Program-made: the position numbers and the translations under genes | In this document: positions 32,596 through 44,700 of the stretch, piece after piece | Layout: each line of letters opens with the position of its first letter | Numbering within the stretch: position 1 is the first letter of the stretch | From: Cephalotrichum gorgonifer | Lineage: Eukaryota; Ascomycota; Sordariomycetes; Microascales; Microascaceae | Direction of reading: 5' to 3' | Length of the DNA stretch: 64,000 bases | Assembly: GCA_900312665.1 (NCBI GenBank) | Contig: ONZQ02000001.1 | Span: 1,144,338-1,208,337, forward strand | Notes under the pieces: model-generated | The model's database searches: none | The model's input: the letters and a program-made list of their open reading frames with translations, nothing else | Told to the model about the DNA's origin: nothing

Positions 32596-33582
32596 TTACT
32601 CCTCCTCGTCTTCCGCCTCCTTGGCCAGCCGGATGGCCTCCTCCTTCAGCTCCTCGGGCACCTCGACGTGCCTGCCCTTGGTCGGGCCATCGCGCCCGCT
32701 GATCCACGATATCTCAATCTCGTAGTCCTTCGCATTCTCCTCCCCGTGGCTCTTGTGGATGATCCTCGCCGCCTCCTTGACGGCCTGCTCAAGGGTCATG
32801 GTCCCCGACGCGAGGTCCAGTTTCTCCAGCTCGGCCTTGGCGGCCTGACGACCCTTGCCCGTCGCCGCGCCATAGTATCCCCAGTATAGCCCAGAGGGCT
32901 CAATCATGTACAGGAACGGCCCGCCGTGCTTCTTTCCAGCGACCTTGCCGCCGGCTCCGCATGCGGGGCCAGAGCCGACTTCGCCATCAACGGGAAGCTC
33001 TTCCTCCGGGTCGAAGCCAGCGATGATGGCGGTGATGCCGAAGGGTCGTACGTAGGAGTGGCAGGTGTAGGCTTGTAGGTAGGTACCCATGCGGGCGGCG
33101 AGGGCATTGGTGGGGATGGGGAATTTGTAAATGTCGCGCCAGGAGACCGCCTCGTCGCGGGCACGATCGACGAAGTGTCCACCGTCAGGAACCATCCCGG
33201 AGAAGGCCTTGAGCGGATGGAGAGTTAGTACGATGCCTGAGGGAGCTGGAGAGACCTCCAGCGAGCGGAAAGTAAGTGCGGGGAGAACGTACAACACCGA
33301 TGTGCCTATCTACCGTTGCGATCCGCTTGTTCGCGTTGGGCTTGAGAAGCTTCGATCCGATCACTTTCTCGACTGCGAGGACGACGCCGTCCTTACACCG
33401 GATACCGAGTGACGTTCCCCCATTCTCGACAGCTTTGATGGCGTACTCGACCTGGAAGTTGCGGCCGTCCGGAGAGAAGATGGCGTTGGCTAGATCGTAG
33501 CCTGTCCCGATTGAAGTCTGCGACCTGGTGAGCTTGGATGTTCCCTTGCATACGCGACTTGAGGGGACGGGGAGAGTACCAT
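32596..33582 (-). CDS. PRE10: 20S proteasome subunit alpha-7 (Pre10/PSMA3)
   Basis: Alpha-ring subunit of the 20S proteasome, non-catalytic, present in nucleus and cytosol. Model: initiator exon ATG only (33582-33580), then 33517-33293 and 33207-32596; introns of 62 and 85 nt; 279 residues, within the usual range. The proteasome alpha N-terminal signature is IGTGYDLANAIFSPDGRNFQ, then VEYAIKAVENGGTSLGI. SKLLKPNANKRIATVDRHIG, GMVPDGGHFVDRARDEA and YVRPFGITAIIAGFD follow. The C-terminus is the acidic tail (KEAEDEEE) typical of alpha-7. The start is the least certain part: ATG|GTACTC, followed by an intron ending CGCAG|ACTTCA, reproduces the conserved MTSIGTGYD. An alternative ATG at 33877 gives a non-homologous N-terminus of about 125 residues and was rejected. 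Confidence 0.9.
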
Positions 33583-35885
33583 CGTGAGGCTTTAAGGCGG
33601 ATTCTAGTGATTCTTGAGATTGGGGGAGGGGGGAGGGGGTATCAAGATCTTCGGCTGACTGGCGAGGCAAGAGGTTGGTGGAGAGGTGGGTGCGACTGGG
33701 GATGATGATGAAGCTTGAGGCTGCTGTTTGGCGAGCTTCCGATTTGGTAGGCAACGGCAGCTGCGTGTCGAGCTCCCGCCTAGGTCCATGCCAGCTGACA
33801 AGCCTCGTGTGGCTGGTCATTATTATGTTTGGGGCTGGGGAATTTCGGCAGAACTTACCAGCCGTCAGCACCTGCATCTCACTCTAAGGTGAATACAAGG
33901 ATTATTCGGCTGGCGCTTCCTTTCGATCCATCCATGCATTCAAATGATTGCCTGTCTGCATGCATAGACCGTCGGAACCTTCCTTCAATTCGTTTGTCAC
34001 CTTCTATACCCCAAGGCTTGGCTTCGTCAAAATTAAGTGACGTACATCCTGTGATATTTCGCTTAAATCATTGAAACTACGTCGACCCTTTACTTTTAAT
34101 GCGCCGGTGTTCCAAACTCATTCATGCAAGTCAAGTGGCATATCCGGGATATATGAGCAGAGCTGTCTGTCGCCTCGGCGTCTCCGCAAACCTCCCTTCT
34201 TTAGCTTTCACAGGTACGGCAAGGGATACAGAACTGTTGGGGAAGACTAATCTCCTCCCCGCTACAAAAATCCCCGGGGCGTGCTGCAAGTCTGCCGACT
34301 GACTGGCGGCTTGTGGGCTAGGGACGAAACGTCGCAACCTAACGTCCTCGTATGGACACGGACGAGTAAGCCGGCACAAGGGCCGAACGGTGTTTCTTCT
34401 TAGGCTGTGGGCTCACGAACGCCCGCCGCCACATTGATACCCGACCGTTCTAACTAGGGTTCGTGTCGGCGATCCATTGGACCCTTCTGGGAGTCTGAAT
34501 CTTAGTCCTTGGCCAGCCCCTGGACGTGGGCCCCACGTCCCTCCCCCGCATATGCACACAGTAGAGAATATACACAATGTTGTATCTCTTTGTGCTCTTG
34601 GCCTCGATGGATCTTGGTCTCCGATGGCCGTGTTTGAATAGTTGCCGACTACTACTGCCCAGGCGCTTCGTTCTGGACAGGAAAAGAAAGAAGGGAATAT
34701 AATAAAGAAGGCGAGACCGACGCTGAGACTGAGACTGAGACGTGGTTTGGACGGATGGATCATGGATCGCAAGTCCCTTTTGTGGGTTAGTTATTAGCGC
34801 GTCATGCGTGAAGAAAGATGGTGGGGAATCGAACATGGGTGGTGGTGTATGCGGTGGTAATCTACCCCTCATCGGGCATGTGCCATAAACCACAGGCGCC
34901 GCGATTCGCCCCTGACATCGTAATGTCAAACAACTTTGATATGTGGCAACGAATATACGAGTATACATATATATATGGCTGCCGATTTGAATTCCCAACG
35001 CGTGTTATTTCCTACAAGGCACCTACCTACCTACCTACCTACCTACCTACCTACCCACCTGCATTCATTCCCCTGGTCACTTGCGATACTCACAAGAACC
35101 TACCGAACAAAACAAATTCCCAACAATACCTGCCCAACCATCTACCAGTGCACCTTAGTGGGCCTTTCTACCCTACTACCCTACCTGTATAAACCCCTCA
35201 TCGCGTACCGCGCGATATTCTCTTGTCTCTTAGTTACCCCTCCTGCCTTACCGTCGCGTGGTTGTGCTCCCAAAGATCGGCGTCGTTTTGTGCCATCGGA
35301 TAACATATCCCACTTACAAGTACTGCTTCTCCACCTCTCCCGAGTCGAAAGAAGGAGCGAAGGCCTCTCTTCCTTCCTTCCTTCCTCTCATCCGCTGCCC
35401 AAGACTTCGCCTTCCCGCCGTTCTCACACCTTCACACCCAACGCCGATCCACACTCACATGCCCAACATTTACGTAGCATAGTCAATAGAAGCATTCGTT
35501 TCCACCTGCTTTCAGACTCCCCTCGTTTCTCCTATCGAACTCGGGAACAAACACGCCTGTCGTGGCATCAAAGAGCCGGGTCAGAACCCGAGTCACTTGC
35601 TCTTCTCTTCTTTGTCTTCTCGGAGGACGATCGAGCCAGACTTTCAGCGTCTTTGCCAAGTTTGTTTGAGGACGCTTGCCCTGGTTGAACTGTGAGCAAG
35701 AGCGGTACATACAAAGGTATTATTGCCCTTACACCACCAGGAGAGTCTCTGTCGAGTAGAGATATCAGCCTTTCGAGCCCCGACCTTCTCCTTTCTACCA
35801 TACATGTAGGCTCGACACGGCGAGGTGACCCTACTCTCACATATCACACATACCTGGAGACTCTGGCCAGACGAGCAACTAACAA
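33583..35885. other. Intergenic, divergent promoters; ACCT microsatellite
   Basis: Shared upstream region of PRE10 (-) and the Gln-rich protein gene (+). The 1 kb before 35886 is C/T-rich, as in long fungal 5' leaders. It contains (ACCT)n at 35021-35055 and words TACGAGTA (34956) and TACAAGTA (35315). A 250-codon frame at 34936-35688 translates the microsatellite and shows no conserved motif, so it was not accepted. Confidence 0.55.
35021..35055. repeat. (ACCT)n microsatellite
   Basis: About nine uninterrupted copies of ACCT, followed by one degenerate unit (CCACCTGC). It lies in the putative 5' leader of the Gln-rich protein gene. Confidence 0.9.
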
Positions 35886-36800
35886 ATGGACAAGATGATG
35901 CTGTCGGCTCAACCCGCGCTGCCTATGCAGCCCCAGGAGGACCTCGCGTCTCTCTTCGCCAGGAACCTCGTGCTCAACCCCGAGCTGGCAGCACGCCAGC
36001 AGGCACAGGTACAGGAACAGCTACATCTACAGCAGCAAAGGATGGAGATCCAGCAAAACCAGATCGCCAGCCCCATGCCATCCCCCGCTCCTGAACAGCC
36101 CGCCGCCGCGCCCATCATCTACAGCATTTCACAGCACTACCACCACTCGACGCATATCCCCCTCCGGCAGCAGGGGCTAGAGCAACAGGCCCCTCCCCGC
36201 CGGTCCTCAGAGCCGCCTCAGTCCGAGCAGGAGTCGTGCGAGGGCATGCTCCGCGCCCACGGTATCGACCCGTCCACCCTCGGTCCCTCGCAGACCCAGC
36301 TCTTCCGCATCGCAGCCCCTGATCAAAAGGCGCGGCTCGTGGAGCTCTGGAGCATCTTCCCCCCTGCAAACCGTGACGAAAACCCCTCCGTGGCGTGGAA
36401 CAGCACCACCATGGAGCAGGAGGAGCAGATGGCCCGCATGAGGTACGAACGGCAACAGCAGGAGAACGCCATGAATACCGGCTACGTCACCCTCCAGTCC
36501 ACCGAGGGGAGGTGGGAGGCGGAGCCGTACATGCAGAGCGGGTACGAGGAACTCATGCGTCGGGAGGAAGAGGAGTCGCGCCTACGTACTGACAGGCCAA
36601 AGGACGCGTATTCGCACTTCGGCGTGGCCGTCGGGGGCGCGCGCGAAGAGGCGGCGTGCTCTTACTCGCGAGCCACGGACCCGGTGTACGGGATCGAGAA
36701 CCGGTATAGCGCGCCCGCGTCCCACGGAACTGTCTCCTGGGAAGGAGTGTCTAGGATACACGCCCCGGCGGGGACGGCGGATGCGATGGATATCATTTAA
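35886..36800 (+). CDS. Gln-rich, mostly disordered protein of unknown function
   Basis: Single exon of 304 residues with a good start context (ACAAATGG). The N-terminal third (about 38-65) is very Gln-rich and probably forms a coiled coil (QQAQVQEQLHLQQQRMEIQQ). It is followed by a Pro-rich linker and YSISQHYHHS. A compact segment at about 115-165 (CEGMLRAHGIDPSTLGPSQT, then LFRIAAPDQKARLVELWSIF) looks ordered and helical. A second charged helix, MEQEEQMARMRYERQQQEN, follows. No catalytic motif or membrane segment is visible. GC3-biased codon use supports a real gene. Poly-Gln plus helix layouts are common in transcriptional co-regulators, but that is only a guess. I do not recognise a named family. 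Confidence 0.75.
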   Translation: MDKMMLSAQPALPMQPQEDLASLFARNLVLNPELAARQQAQVQEQLHLQQQRMEIQQNQIASPMPSPAPEQPAAAPIIYSISQHYHHSTHIPLRQQGLEQQAPPRRSSEPPQSEQESCEGMLRAHGIDPSTLGPSQTQLFRIAAPDQKARLVELWSIFPPANRDENPSVAWNSTTMEQEEQMARMRYERQQQENAMNTGYVTLQSTEGRWEAEPYMQSGYEELMRREEEESRLRTDRPKDAYSHFGVAVGGAREEAACSYSRATDPVYGIENRYSAPASHGTVSWEGVSRIHAPAGTADAMDII

Positions 36801-37391
36801 GTTTGGAAGGGGGTACATGAAAGAGGTGTGATGAGGGGAAATACGTCCCCGGACACGGGGTTTGGCTACGGTCCCAGTTGGACATATCATTACTTTCGTG
36901 GCTAGGGTTTGCATGGGTGATCACGATTCGGGTGTGGATATGACGGTTCTTGACGGTGTCACTCTACCTTGGGTGCATCCTAATATCTGGCTGGTGTACA
37001 TGAGGCACGACGAGACGGGCTTTGGTGAAGGAAATTCCGGGACAGGATGATGGATTCTACGTCACTCTCACGCATTGATAATGGATACTGGCGTCGTCGC
37101 ACTTGCTCATTTGTATGCTTGCCCCTTTTTTAGATGGAGGATCAACCTTCAGTTTTCTACAGGCACATTCTATATGCAAATCTCCATTTCTTCAACGGAC
37201 GACAGCCTTCCCGCCTCAGGGCAATATGTGTGTGACGGAAAGCCCGTGGTCACCGTGACAGGGCAGCTCCTACGTGCGGTCTATACAGTGCTTTGCGAGT
37301 GTGTAAAATACAGGTCAACCATGTAAATCCCAACCCTCCCCAACTTCCCCCCTCTACTGACCCAGTCTATGCCGATTCTAGACCCCATCCG
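36801..37391. other. Intergenic between convergent genes
   Basis: Lies between the 3' ends of the Gln-rich protein gene and ERJ5; expected to hold both 3' UTRs. No feature recognised. Confidence 0.5.
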
Positions 37392-38873
37392 TTACCTCTT
37401 CCTGCCCTTCCGCTTCTTCGCGCCGCTCTGGCCCTGCGCGCCGGTGCTCTTCGCCTTATCAAGCGAGTCGACCGACTTCTCCAGCATCTCAAAGTCCTCG
37501 GCATCCGACCCCGTGCTAGGGGTCGCCTGAGGGACGTCGGAGTCGGAGGCTTCCTCGACGGTCTGCTCGACCACCACTTCCGTCTGGGGTTCCTCCTCGG
37601 CCTTCGAGCGGAGGAGGCGACCTAGGGTAACCCGGGCGATCCAGGCGGGGAGACGGAAGACGGCCGTGTCGGTAATGGTAGGCTTGATGATTTGGGTGGA
37701 CTGAAGGGATCATTACGTTAGCCATCTGTGCCACCAATCTTGAATGAAGCACTGAAGTCGGGGGAGAGAAAAAGGGCGGGTTGGGGTTTGACTGGCTGCT
37801 TTCGGACAGGGGTGGTTTAAACTCACATCAAGGAGCAACATCTCCACGTTGCCCTCCTCATCCTCTTCCTCGAGGTAGACGTCGCCAAGGGAATCAACGA
37901 CGAGGACCTTTCCGTTCTCGGCGATGACTCGCTTCCGGGCGCCCGTGGGCCCGCCCTCGGGTTGCTCCTCGGACCTAGGCGCGGAGACGGGCTTCTTCTT
38001 CGGCGCCTTCTTCCCCTGCTCGCGGCGGACCTCGCGCTCCTGCATGCGCCTCTCCCTGCGGTTTCTGGGTTGGTACTGCTGCTGCTCGTCGTCCTCGCCG
38101 CCGGCGTCGGAGTCGACGGGGGTCCGGACGGCGGCCGGGGTCGGGATCCCGAGGTTGTCGCCCCAGGCGGTCTTCCTCGCGAAGTCGATGTACCTCTCGA
38201 CGAACTCCCTCTGCCTCTTCCAGCTCATGTACATGGCGAGGTAGTGGAAGCCGCCGCCCATGACGATGAAGACGCCGACCATGGCGGAGCCCAGGCCGGG
38301 TCGGTAGCGGTTGTAGTAGTAGTTGGTGCCCTTCCAGACGGGGAAGCCGTTGGAGAGGAAGTGGTCGTACCGGTCCCGGGACGGGCCCCTCAGCATCTCG
38401 GCGATGAGCCCCAGCCTCATCTGCTTGTCCGACGCCAGGCGCTGCGCCTTGCGGATGTCGGACTCGGTGGGGGCCTTGGGCACCTTCACGCCGGGCGTCC
38501 CGGCCTTGCTGGCCTTGAGCGCCTGGGCGCGCTCGGAGACGAGCTGCTGTCGGACCTTGTCGGGGTGGAGGGAGCGCGACTTCTTGCGGTACGCCTTGGT
38601 CACTTCGTCCACGGTCGCGCCGGGCGAGACGTCGAGGATGTCGTAGAAGGTGATGTCCGCGCCTTCTTGCGCAATGATCTCATCGCGGACGCGGAAGATT
38701 TCTCGGTCTGGTGCGATGCCCCTTAGTTAGGAGGGTTACTCTTCTTGAGACATGGGGAAAGGGGGGAGGATGCGAAGGGGATCGGGGTAGAGCTACTCAC
38801 CTTCCTTGGACCATGCTAGTGTTAGAGGCGTTAACAAGGCCAAGAGGCCGACGGATATACTAGAGAACCTCAT
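37392..38873 (-). CDS. ERJ5: ER membrane J-domain co-chaperone ERJ5
   Basis: Hsp40 co-chaperone of the ER lumen that stimulates the Hsp70 BiP/Kar2 in protein folding. Exons 38873-38801, 38707-37827 and 37700-37392, with introns of 93 and 126 nt (both GTGAGT donors), give 420 residues. A cleavable signal peptide (about 1-20, MRFSSISVGLLALLTPLTLA) is encoded by exon 1. The J domain follows (TFYDILDVSPGATVDEV, HPD at 72-74). One transmembrane helix is at about 165-185 (AMVGVFIVMGGGFHYLAMYM). The cytosolic part is basic and then acidic, and ends with a Lys/Arg-rich tail (KKRKGRKR). Without the two splices both the signal peptide and the C-terminus are lost. Family assignment rests on this signal-J-TM order and the conserved AWSKEDREIFR block. 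Confidence 0.92.
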
Positions 38874-39651
38874 GATCGCATCGACACGGGTTGTTCGTCG
38901 CCCAGCCTTTTCTTAAGTGGAGGAGGGGAAAAAGAAGCCGGGAGCTAATTCGCGTCCTGGGGTAGCCCGGTCTTAAATACGGGGGTGAGGAGTGGGCGAA
39001 TTGCGGACTCTCGAAACATTAGAGGAGTGGAGGGCGGGAGAGTGGGTGTTCGCGCGCAAAAAAAAAAACGGAGGTGAGGCCAGCTGGCGTGTCAGAGAAA
39101 TCCACTGACACCCAACACACGTATTGCAGTGACAACATTGCAATCAATCCCACAACTTAAATATCACTTGGTGACTAGAATATGTATTGACTTAGGAAAG
39201 GCCAACCACAGTCATGAACTCACAATACTTGCAGGTTTGCACAGTTTACCATAGGTGAAACAAGTGTATTTCTTCTTTTTCTATTTCCTGGCTCTTAATA
39301 TGTTCTCTGGAAGTCTAGTGATGTTTCTAATCCGAGAACACAGCGGATTGTATAATAGTATTTTTGAAAGTCTTCCTCCCTTTTTTTCTTTCTTTCCCCG
39401 GCCGAGTGCATTCAATATCGGGTATCTCAAAGCTGACCGAGCCCCTCAAAAAAGCAAACCATCCGCCCCTCTGTACCATGTATTGTTTTCGCTTTTTCTT
39501 GCCCGACTTCCCTCACCTATCCCATCAGTCCTCCTATGCTGATAATGTGATCTATTCCGTCCCACTTTTATACGCCTGAGACTCCAAGCTCCACTTGAAG
39601 AGATGCTATATCGAAAGTGTTGTACAGCGATGCCTTGGCGAAATCGATGAC
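38874..39651. other. Intergenic: ERJ5 promoter and Drn1-like 3' flank
   Basis: About 780 bp, AT-rich in the half toward 39651. An A-run (about 39059-39068) is present. No gene or RNA recognised. Confidence 0.5.
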
Positions 39652-41344
39652 CTATGTCATCGTGAAATCCCATTCCTTGAATGCCTCCCTGAACGCAGCA
39701 ACATCCTTCGTCTCCTCCTCTTCGTCCTGAACACAGTTCTGCCAAACTGCCCGACTTTCCAGTCCCAGTAGCTTCGCCATCACTCGTCGGCCAAGCTGAA
39801 GGTCGAACCGCGACTCTGGTTCTAGCGGCATGACGAGACACTTACCCTTAATTTTGTCTTCGCCGTCGTCCGCCCAGATCCAGACGCGGAAGAAGTCCCC
39901 AAACTCCACTTCCTCTTCCAAAGTAAGATCTTTCTCTTGGAACTCCGGGTACGAGTGGTTCTCCGCCTCCACCTTGAAGCCGGCCTCCACGAGGCCACTG
40001 CGAATCATGTCCACGGGAGTTGCCACAAATTGCCAGTGCAGATGGATGCCGCGGCCCCGAGATATCTCCCAAGTGACGGCCCCGAGCTTGTGACCCGATA
40101 CTTTGGCAAGCATTGCCTGCAGTGACTCGCGGAACCGCGACATCTCCTTATACGTCTTGACCGACGTGCCCTGGGGGTCAGATACGTCGCCCATGGAAAC
40201 CGTCGTTGGTGCATGTGCGAGGGGTATGATAATGAAGTGACCCGGGAAGTTGAGTCCCTCTTTCGCAAAGGTATCCGACGCCGGGAGGGGTCCCTTCGCG
40301 GTGGCGAGATAACTGTCATCTCCTATCGCACAGCACATGTGCGCAGAGAGGTTAGGATTTGAAAGACAGAAGAAACACTTGTCCGGCCCAGGTGGTGGCT
40401 CCTCCCGACGCCGCTTGTGCTTAGAATGCCGGTGGTCCCTGTCATCGTGCTGAAAGCGGCTGTAGGAGCCGTCGTGCGGGCGCTTCTTTTGTCCTCTATC
40501 GAGTGAGGCAAAGGGTGACGCGGTTGTCCCAGGAGGGATTTCCACTGACGTGTCGGCTCGTGGAAGGGTAAACGCGTAGATGGCCTTGGCCTTGTTTGCG
40601 TTCCCAAAGAGTGCCATTGAAATAAACCGCGTAAAACGTGGGTGCTCCGACTGATCTTTCGCCTCGTGCAAGAACGGCTCCCTTTCCCAGAAGAAGGCCT
40701 GTGGAGATGCGCTAAAGTGGTACCTAGGCTTGAGTGACGAACAGAGCATCGCAACCTCCTTGGAGCTTGGTCCAGCCGTGCTGTCTGGGCCGAGGGGAAC
40801 GTGCGATCCTTTTGTGATCCCAAGGGGCCACATTGTGGTCAAGAGAATATCCGCCGATTGGGCACCTCGTAGACTAGTCGCGTCCTGCGCTGTGTGGAAG
40901 GGGAGGTGCTGCTCGGTGGAGAGCCCGGCCACAATCGTTTCGTCGAGCTGGCCGCCCAGCGTCACTATCCTGACTCCCTCGGATGTTTTCGTCACGCTCC
41001 TCTTGCCCAGGAAATGAAGGTTCTCGCAAATTTCCTCGTCTTTTTCGATCTTTTCGCAGATTAGAGGCGGAAGGGGTCGGGTCGCAACGGTGAAGTAGGT
41101 GGGTAGGGGTATCTTGATATTGCCGTTGAGGAGGGCGGTAGCCTGGTCGTCGCTGCCATCTTCGCCGAATAAGTTGCCGGTGATGAGCACAAGAGAGAAG
41201 TTGTTCTTCGCATGGAGTGCACCCACTCTGGCGAATGCAGCCTCGAGCTGTCCGTCCACGCTCCCAAGAACGAGCCTGCAGGCAGTGTTAGTAGTTGACG
41301 AGCGCATGGGGATTGTCTTCTACATACACTTTCGGCGCGTCCAT
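39652..41344 (-). CDS. CwfJ-family protein (Drn1/CWF19L1-like)
   Basis: Homologue of yeast Drn1 and human CWF19L1, which associate with late spliceosomes and lariat debranching (Dbr1). A 17-nt first exon (41344-41328, MDAPKV) joins 41275-39652 across a 52-nt intron, giving 546 residues. The N-terminal metallophosphoesterase-like domain starts VLVLGSVDGQLEAAFARV and includes LVLITGNLFGED; key metal-binding residues appear degenerate, as in the family. A basic linker (KHKRRREE) follows, then the CwfJ C-terminal domain 1: CFFCLSNPN, GHFIIIPLAHAPTTV and the HIT-like HLHWQF. C-terminal domain 2 includes FGDFFRVWIW and the closing WDFTMT. The gene is divergent from UTP20 with 454 bp between start codons. 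Confidence 0.9.
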
Positions 41345-41798
41345 GGTGGGAATGACTGGAATTAAGACAAAAATAAGCAGCAGGGTAGTAAGAGGTGAAG
41401 GTAATTAAGCGGTTACAACGTTGCGAGGCTGGTAGGGGCAGTTGCTGCCCTCAAGCTCTTCGAGGCGCAAAAATTGGAAGGAACCACCAAGGAAGTAAGA
41501 TCGCGATGGTGAGCTAAGGAAGCTGTGGTATGGTTTGGGTAGACGTTTCAATGATTGGCTGGATACTGCGACTCTCAATGGGTACGGTGCCTGTGAATCG
41601 GAACGATAAGGATGGAGCTAGTGGGTTATCGGTTGTTCCGATATTTAGCCACATAAATTTATTTTTTTGGCGGGGCAGTATAGTCGCAGCGGTGCATCGA
41701 GATTTCTGAGAGGAAGGACGGACCGTCTGGACGAGAATTTCCACAAACCTCTCGAGGAGTCGCCAACACCCACGGCATCACAAAGCAGTCTTGCCAAG
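41345..41798. promoter_or_regulatory. Putative bidirectional promoter of Drn1-like gene and UTP20
   Basis: The 454 bp separating the two divergent ATGs must hold both promoters and 5' leaders. No TATA box or defined site can be assigned. The frame of UTP20 stays open upstream of 41799 back to 41667, but without an ATG. Confidence 0.45.
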
Positions 41799-44700
41799 AT
41801 GCCAGTAGCATCGTCAGGCCGTATTGTGAAGGCCCAAAAGGGCGCCAAGAATGGCACTCCTCACCAGAAGGCTCACCGCTGGGAGTCTTTCACCACCAAA
41901 ATCGCAAAACTTCACACCCTCGATCCGCTGAAAAAGGTGCGCCGGCACGACCTCGACGCCGAAGACCTTTCGACCACGACCTCATACCTCCATAATGGCC
42001 TACAACTATGGAACGAGCTCAATATATCCGGCGGCTTCGTGTCCTTCAAACGGCAATGTCTGCCCTTGGCGGACAGCTTGCCGCAGATCCTTCACTTCGA
42101 GGATCGGATAATGAACTTGTTTGTAGAGCACATTTCACGCCAGGAGAAGGAGAGTTTGGAACCTCTCCTCGACCTGCTAACCGCATTCGCCCGAGATCTC
42201 GGTGCCCGCTTCGAGAAGCACTACCCCCAGGCCCTCCAACTGATCGTGGACATCGCGAACAAGCCGCAGGATGTCGAGGTGATTGAGTGGACCTTTACCG
42301 CCCTGGCCTTCTTGTTCAAACGCCTGTTCAAGCTCCTAGTCCCCGACCTCCGACCTACCTACGATGTCATATCTCCCCTGCTTGGGAAGACGCCTAAGCG
42401 TCCCCCTCACATCGCTCGATTTGCCGCCGAGGCAATGAGCTTTCTCATAAAGAAGGCCGCCGCCCCGAAGCACCGATCAACTGCCCTTCCGCTCATAGTC
42501 GAACACACTCGAAAAGATCTCTACGAGGTCCATGGCGCCCGACACTACCTACTCTTCCAAGATGGTCTAATGACAATGTATGCCGAGGCTATAAAAGGAA
42601 CCGGCGAGACCATCCACTCCACTGGTCCCGATACTTTCACAGCCCTGCTACAGGCCGTCCCGCCGCAGGACCTCAGTCTCACGGAACCGCCACTCTGGAC
42701 AAACCTTGTTTGTGGTGTGCTCACTAGTCTAATCCACCACTCCAACCGTAACGATCTGTCACTGGTCGCCCAAGCCATTTTCGACCATGCAGAGGCGTCC
42801 AAGGAAACCCTGCCCAGTACAGATGCTGCTTACCCTAACGTGCACCTCATCAGGAGTCTTGGTACTCTCGCTGGAGTCCGGAAAGGTTCTCGCGTGAATG
42901 ACTGGGAGGCGCTCGTTCAAACCCTTACGGATATCCTCACACGTGCCGGAAGCTGGCCTGCGACAACTTCAGATGATGCTAAACAGCAATTCTGGAGCCA
43001 TGTAGTCGTTAATATGGCGTTGGTTTGGACCTATGCGCCTGTGCATACGCTTACCCCATCCATACTATCGTTCACAAACACCCTCTCCCGAGATCCATTC
43101 CGGAGTTGGTACATTCCTTTCTGCGCCTTTTTCTCCAAGTTGGACCCTACGAGGTTTAGGAGCCTCTTTTTGAACAATTTCCAAGGGTTAGTGCAAACGT
43201 TGATCATCCGTGTGGCCACTGCTAACTCTTTTCTTCATACAGATTTATTGTTAGCAACTGGTCTGATAACGGAAACGAGGACTTGTTGTGCGTCTATATT
43301 GACCAGATGGCACAATCCAACGCAATCCCTTCGAAACACGAGAAGGAAGTATTCAATGTGCCGCGGCAGTGGCAGGATCACATTGTTTCCAAGTTTGAGA
43401 GGCTCGAGGTTTCCCCCTTCCCTGAAAGGGGTGTGTACGACAAAGACCCGCAGACGTGGAGGGATCGGTGTCTGCCAAAGTACGCTGCTCTTCTGAAGGT
43501 GATCGAGACTGGCGGGGTGCACCCATCCACCGATGCTCGCATTGCAGAGCTCCTACTCAAGAAACTCAAGTTGGCGCTTCGACCCTCGTCCACACTCGCG
43601 TCTGATGAAGTGCACTTTATTGTCAGCCAAGGACTCCGCGCTTATCTCAGGATGAGCCTTGCTGGCGGAAGCGTTGACCACAGCCTCGGCCCGCTTCTGA
43701 GGGCCGCGGTCCCCCGGTTTTGCCGATCCGTGGGTTTCCTTGAAGCATACCTCACATACATCCAGACCTGCAAAGAGTCGGACTCACTTCAGAAGGAAAG
43801 TGGCGGCAGTGAATCGCCATCCTCAGAGGATGACACTGTCCTCGTGTCCCTCATTGGAAATCTTTCTAGCCCGTCTCATGAGCTCCGCCTTTTGTCTCTC
43901 AAAGTCCTAACCGAACTTGACGACGCGAGTCGTCAGGCCGAGTCCGTTATAAACACAATGATCGAGGTGGAACAGACACCCCTTGAGCTTGCCCACTGTC
44001 GGACAATCGTCATGCACCTGCGGAGACTTGGCCAAGCCTATTCAACCATTGACACCGCCTCCTGGCCCTCCCGTGCCATACCGCCATTCCTGTTTGGCAT
44101 GCTCACGGTCAAGATGTCCCCTGTCTGGGACGGGGCAGTCGAAGCCCTAGCACAAGTTGTCCAGAACAAAACCGGCGAGGAAGCGGTCTCGGACCTAGCC
44201 TTCGACTGGCTCAATGTTCCCTCTCCAAGGTGGGATGGACCTCAGCAGGTCGGCCTCAATCATGGTCGTCGCTTCACCTCCGATTTTGAGTGTAAGAATG
44301 TCCAACTTGTGGAAACATGGGCTGACGAGTTTTACGGCGTCATCCGAAACCCCATGGAGACTGCGTTGAAGTCCTTCGACGAGCAGCAATGCACAGTGGA
44401 CCGGCATTCCCCAAACGCGCGCTCCAAAGCTCTAAAGGCCTTCGCCGCACTCCCAAAGCTTGCGGAGAAGAAGGGTCGACTCTTTGTCCCCGTCTTCCTC
44501 TCCTGGGCTGCAGTTGGCGAAGACGACGACGAGGATTCGAACCAAACGGACGACGAAGAACTACAAACTGGCAAGGGGTGGTCTCTTCCGGACAGGAAAG
44601 CCATGATTGGAGTTTTCGGCCAGTTTGTCAATTCGAAAGGTCTCTACAACCATGAGAAGGTGTACCAAGCCCTTCTTAAGCAGTTGGAAAACGGTGATCT

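Noticed and set aside
33583..33877. N-terminal extension of proteasome alpha-7 from the ATG at 33877
   Set aside because: Continuous in frame but low-complexity and unlike any alpha-7 N-terminus; the spliced ATG at 33582 restores MTSIGTGYD.
35021..35055. Regular short repeat considered as a possible array
   Set aside because: Simple tetranucleotide microsatellite without spacers; no CRISPR-like structure in the window.
34936..35688. 250-codon plus-strand frame before the Gln-rich gene
   Set aside because: It translates the ACCT microsatellite (YLPTYLPTYLPT) and a C/T-rich leader; no conserved block. More likely 5' UTR.
41667..41798. Upstream extension of UTP20
   Set aside because: The open frame has no ATG (the first possible codon is TTG); MPVASSGRIVK at 41799 fits the family start.
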